A DNA stretch of 64,000 nucleotides from Drosophila persimilis (lineage: Eukaryota > Arthropoda > Insecta > Diptera > Drosophilidae), in contig NW_020825307.1 in the NCBI RefSeq assembly GCF_003286085.1, positions 62,001 to 126,000 on the forward strand, given 5' to 3'. The position numbers and the translations under genes were made by a program. Below the pieces are notes generated by a model. That model ran no database searches, was not told where the DNA came from, and saw nothing but the letters and a program-made list of their open reading frames with translations. Positions 60,500-64,000 of this stretch are shown here, one piece after another. The first letter of the stretch is position 1. Every line of letters begins with the position of its first letter.

Positions 60500-62016
60500 C
60501 TTTCTACTCTCATCTTTTTCTAAATTAGACTTTTCTAAACCGTATTTGACTCTATAACCATCCTCTAACATATTCGTCACTTGATCTTGTCTGCTCAGCG
60601 CATCAACGTGCGCCATACTGGCCCCAGGTCTGTGCATAATGGAGTAATCATAGTTCTCTAACTCTAGGGACCACCGTGCTATCTTAGGACTAATTGACTT
60701 TCTGGTTAACGTCTGTACTAACGAATTACAATCCGTGATTATTTTGAAGGACCTATGCTCCAAATATGCTCTAAAACGCCTCAATGCATAAATTATAGCC
60801 AATGTCTCTAGTTCGAAACTATGATAACGTGATTCTCTTTCTGTTGTTTTGCCAGAATAATAGGACACCGGGTGCATTTTCCCATCATCTTGTCTTTGCA
60901 TCAGTATTGCGCCATAACCGTATGAACTTGCGTCTGTATGTAATTCCGTTTCTCTATTTGGGCTAAAAATGGCTAATACCGGAGGATTTGCCAACGCATT
61001 CTTAAGAGTTTCACACGTCTTCACCTGTTCTCTATTCATGGGAAACGGACCACCTTCTTTTAACAACTGCACCAAGGGCTTAGCTGTCGTCGCAAATGAC
61101 AACATGAAACGTCGAAAATACGAAAAGAATCCCAAGCATGAGTGCAGTGCTTTTACATTTTGAGGGACTGGGTATTTTTTCAAGGCCTCAATATGGGAAT
61201 CACTAGGAACTATTCCGTTTTGATTAACTTTATACCCCAGGAAATCGATGTTTCGATGGACAAACCTACACTTTTTTAGATTTATCTCTAAATTTTGCTC
61301 GCTAAACCGAATGCATAGTCTTTTTAATATATCCATGTGTTCTTCAACTGTTTTAGTCGCTACTAATATATCATCCATGTACACTACAATGCTTTTGTTC
61401 CTAATAAAGTCTCTCAAGAGCTCCGAAATAAATCTTTGAAAAATAACGGATCCATTTTTTAACCCAAAGGGCATTCTCAAGTACTCATACTGTCCTTGCG
61501 GTGTCAGAAACGATGTATACCGAACTGATTTTTCTTCTACGCCTATTTGATGATACCCACTTTTCAAATCTATAATGGAAAAACAGCACTTGTTTTCTAA
61601 AAACTCAAGACAGTCCTCAATAAGGGGCAATGGGAAATTATCTTTAACAATTCGTTTGTTCAGACCACGGTAATCGACACACATTCGAAGTTCTCCTGAT
61701 TTTTTTTTTACTAGGACCAATGGGGAAGCATAAGGAGACTCACTATGACGGATTACTTTCTTTTCTAACAGATCATCTACTATTTCAGCTACTTTCTCTC
61801 TCTCATGGTAGGATAAACGACGCGGAGTACAATGAAATGGTGTTGTTTCTGTTACACGAATCTGCATCTGATACTTTGGTGGTGCTTTAAAGTCAAATTC
61901 TTTGTGTAAATAGTATGTCTTAATAACTTCCCTACACTTTCTGAAATATACGTTTTGCATACGCAATATGTCGCTAAGTTCACTTTTGGTTTTCGCTCTT
62001 ATGTCTGTATAGTTCA
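60500..62016 (-). CDS. Reverse transcriptase and RNase H of G3, copy 2
   Basis: Nearly the same protein as 56970-58511 starting at MNYTDIRAKTKSELSDILRM. Differences seen: R to M near residue 17 of that reading, Y to C before FSIIDLKSG, L to Q near NSLV, and E to Q before VTNML. The open frame runs on into H9 sequence on the left (to 60041), which is a fortuitous fusion. Confidence 0.83.
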
Positions 62017-62028
62017 TCGCAGAGTTTT

Positions 62029-63150
62029 TATACCCGATACTCAAAATGAGTATTGGGGTATATTAGATTTGTGGTAAAAGTGGATGTGTGTAACGTCCAG
62101 AAGGAATCGTTTCCGACCCCATAAAGTATATATATTCTTGATCAGCATCAATAGCCGAGTCGATTGAGCCATGTCTGTCTGTCCGTCTGTCCGTCCGTCC
62201 GTCTGTCCGTCTGTCCGTCTGTCCGTCCCCTTCAGCGCCTAATGCTCAAAGACTATAAGAGCTAGAGCAACGATGTTTTGGATCCAGACTTCTGTGATAT
62301 GTCACTGCTCCAAAAATATTTCAAAACTTTGCCCCGCCCACTTCCGCCCCCACAAAGGGCGAAAATCTGTTGCATCCACAATTTTGACGATACGAGAAAA
62401 CTAAAAACGCAGAATCGTAGAAGATGACTATATCTTCTAGAGTGCAAAATCTGAACCAGATCGTATAATTATTACAGCCAGAATCACGAAAACAATTTCA
62501 CTCTTTCTCGCTCTGTCTCACTCTAACACACAGGTTTCATGGTCGGTTTTGCCAATTGCAAAATATGAGTTCAAGGATCTCAGAACCTATAAAAGCCAGA
62601 GCAACCAAATTTGGTATCCACACTCCTGTGATATCGGACCTTGACCGTTTCCTGTCCAAATTTTGCCACACCCCCTTCCGCCCCCGCAAAGGACGAAAAT
62701 CTGAGGCAACCACAAATCTCAGAGACTATTAAGGCTAGAGTAACCAAATTTGGTACACACACTCCTTTAAGATGTCACTATAAAACGTATATCTCAGAAT
62801 TTCGCCCCACCCCCATCCGCCCCCACAAAGGACGAAAATCTGTTGCATCCACAATATTGCAGATTTGAGAAAACTAAAAACGCAGAATCATAGATAATAA
62901 CCATATCTATCAGGTTGCTGAATCTGGATCAGATCAGATCATTTTCATAGCCAAAAGGAGCAAATCAATTTGCACTGGCTACGCAGCGCCCGACGTCACG
63001 CTCAGACTGATTTTCTGTCTCTCTCGCACGCACTCTTTGTCGTGTCGTTAAATATTAGCGGCGTCTGCCGGAGGAGAGCCATACTGACTTAGTATCGGGT
63101 ATAACCGTAGAGTTGCGGTGTCCGCAGCAACTCACAACGTTCCCCCTCGT
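62029..63150 (+). mobile_element. Helitron-like repeat H10 (full length)
   Basis: Complete 1122-bp subfamily-B copy inserted in the T run beside the G3 copy-2 5' LTR. Its microsatellite (62170-62227) has a unit order unlike H2-H5. Copy 1 of G3 lacks it, so it inserted after the tandem duplication or was lost from copy 1; a later insertion is simpler. Confidence 0.86.
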
Positions 63151-63183
63151 TTTTTTTTTTTTGTGCAAGCCCCACACCTGATA

Positions 63184-63382
63184 TGTTAACTTTTAATAGC
63201 ACGGTTTTATTATATGTTCTTCTTTCTTGATCGTCGTATATGAATGAATGTGTGTTGGCATATCGATACTTGTCGAGGACAAGTATCGATATATCGAGTA
63301 CATTGGTATATCTTATAATACTATCGATGAGTAAATCTTAAACTAATATTCAAATCTTATAAACTAATATTCATATCTTACA
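63184..63382 (-). repeat. 5' LTR of G3, copy 2
   Basis: Same as 58519-58716 by eye, with the same downstream CATG and G2 leader. Confidence 0.88.
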
Positions 63383-64000
63383 CATGATTCGTTTTGGACT
63401 TTTTCTTTTATTGTTAGCCAATTTTTGTTACCATTATAAATTTGTTTTAAATTTTGTCCAGGTCATCTGCCCGGCTTTGATAGCGTTTCTTTATGCATCT
63501 ATTATGTAGTTTATACAATTTATATAATAGTTGTCATATGATTATAATGAAAATAATAGCAATAAGTATTGTTAGTAACTTTAGGTCGGATCTACCGATT
63601 TTACATCTACTAAACCCATTGTGTAAAAATTTTCGAAATTTTCTTCAAATTTACTTATTTTGTTTGTTTGTGACATATGTATATAATTTAATGCAAAAAC
63701 AAATTTTTTTTTTTCTTTTATACTACTGTATAAATTTTTTGTTAATTTTTGAAATTAATTTATAATTTATATATTTTTTTTTCTCAGTTTTTACATTTTT
63801 TTTTTGCCTAGTGTTTGTGTGGCTTTACAGGCCTCACTCTAATTGGGCAGATCTTATTCCGCTCAATTTTACAATTTTAGATTTTACAGTTAAGTTTTAT
63901 GCATCGCAGGCATTTAGAAAAAATTTTGTTTGGCGGTGGGCGCTCTAGGAAGCGCTGTCACTGCTCCGGGTCTAGCTTGTTGCGCTAGACGAGGCCGGTG
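63383..64000 (-). other. Duplicated G2 leader, running off the right edge
   Basis: Matches 58717-59315, with one small insertion in a T run (63778-63805, TCTCAGTTTTTACA). The end of the small Cys-rich reading frame enters at the right edge. Confidence 0.88.

Larger units (their letters stand above)
60181..63382 (-). mobile_element. Short Gypsy-type LTR element G3, copy 2 (part)
   Basis: Second copy of G3, near-identical to 56635-58716: linker and reverse transcriptase/RNase H (60181-62028), then Helitron-like H10 inserted in the A/T run next to pol, then the 5' LTR (63184-63382) and the same CATG flank. Because the flanking G2 sequence is copied too, this arose by duplication, not by a new insertion. 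Confidence 0.88.
56635..64000. repeat. Tandem duplication of a G3/G2-leader/H9 unit
   Basis: Unit 1 is about 56635-60180 (3.55 kb) and unit 2 begins at 60181 and runs off the window, with H10 added. Identity over the shared 2.7 kb is very high by eye. The seam lies at the truncated end of H9. Confidence 0.85.

Noticed and set aside
60041-62044. A single 667-codon frame joining reverse transcriptase to Helitron sequence
   Set aside because: The ends are Helitron H9 and H10 sequence read through by chance. Only 60500-62016 is element coding sequence.

Overview
This window looks like gene-free heterochromatin from a Drosophila of the obscura group (D. pseudoobscura, D. persimilis or D. miranda type). 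The reasons are (i) ten copies of a Helitron-like repeat that starts TATACCCGATACTCAAAATG and carries a TCCG/TCTG microsatellite, which I remember as typical of that group and akin to the ISX/ISY elements of D. miranda; (ii) BEL/Pao and Gypsy LTR elements of drosophilid type; (iii) an insect-mitochondrial insert. The species call is inference. No host nuclear gene, rRNA, nuclear tRNA or CRISPR array was found. The density of nested elements and the two tandem duplications would fit a Y, neo-Y or pericentromeric region.

Layout. 1-3021: 5' part of a BEL/Pao element (B1a, minus). 3033-14874: a nuclear mitochondrial insert (trnM-ND2 fused to COI), split at 4042/14056 by a 10-kb array of five Helitron-like repeats (H1-H5). 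Two of these are fused to an open 825/826-codon LINE ORF1 (gag-like) reading frame, and the 4.45-kb fusion unit is tandemly duplicated. 14873-38569: an old BEL/Pao element (B2, minus) split by two later insertions: an Osvaldo/Ulysses-like Gypsy element G1 (15719-28200), which itself received BEL element B3 (18883-25432, target duplication CCACC); and the young BEL element B4 (29790-38231, target duplication GATAT). 38570-44878: Helitron-like H6, a second B1-family element (B1b, minus), then H7. 44879-45410: probable gag remnant of B2. 45411-48410: BEL element B5 (plus). 48411-48990: LTR-like S1. 48994-59823: an mdg1/412-like Gypsy element G2 (minus), split by H8 and by a short Gypsy-type element G3 (54953-58716, target duplication CATG). 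60181-64000: a second, tandemly duplicated copy of the G3/G2 segment, with H9 at the seam and H10 inserted inside.

The genes here do not work together as host pathways; each belongs to its own mobile element. The most unusual items are the LINE-gag/Helitron fusion frames in tandem (5149-14055), the extra zinc-knuckle plus protease-like reading frame downstream of pol in B4 (36927-38030), a 94-bp block that is unchanged between otherwise diverged B1 LTRs, GA-rich tracts in the Helitron repeats that resemble MSL recognition elements, and the chimeric but apparently undecayed mitochondrial insert.
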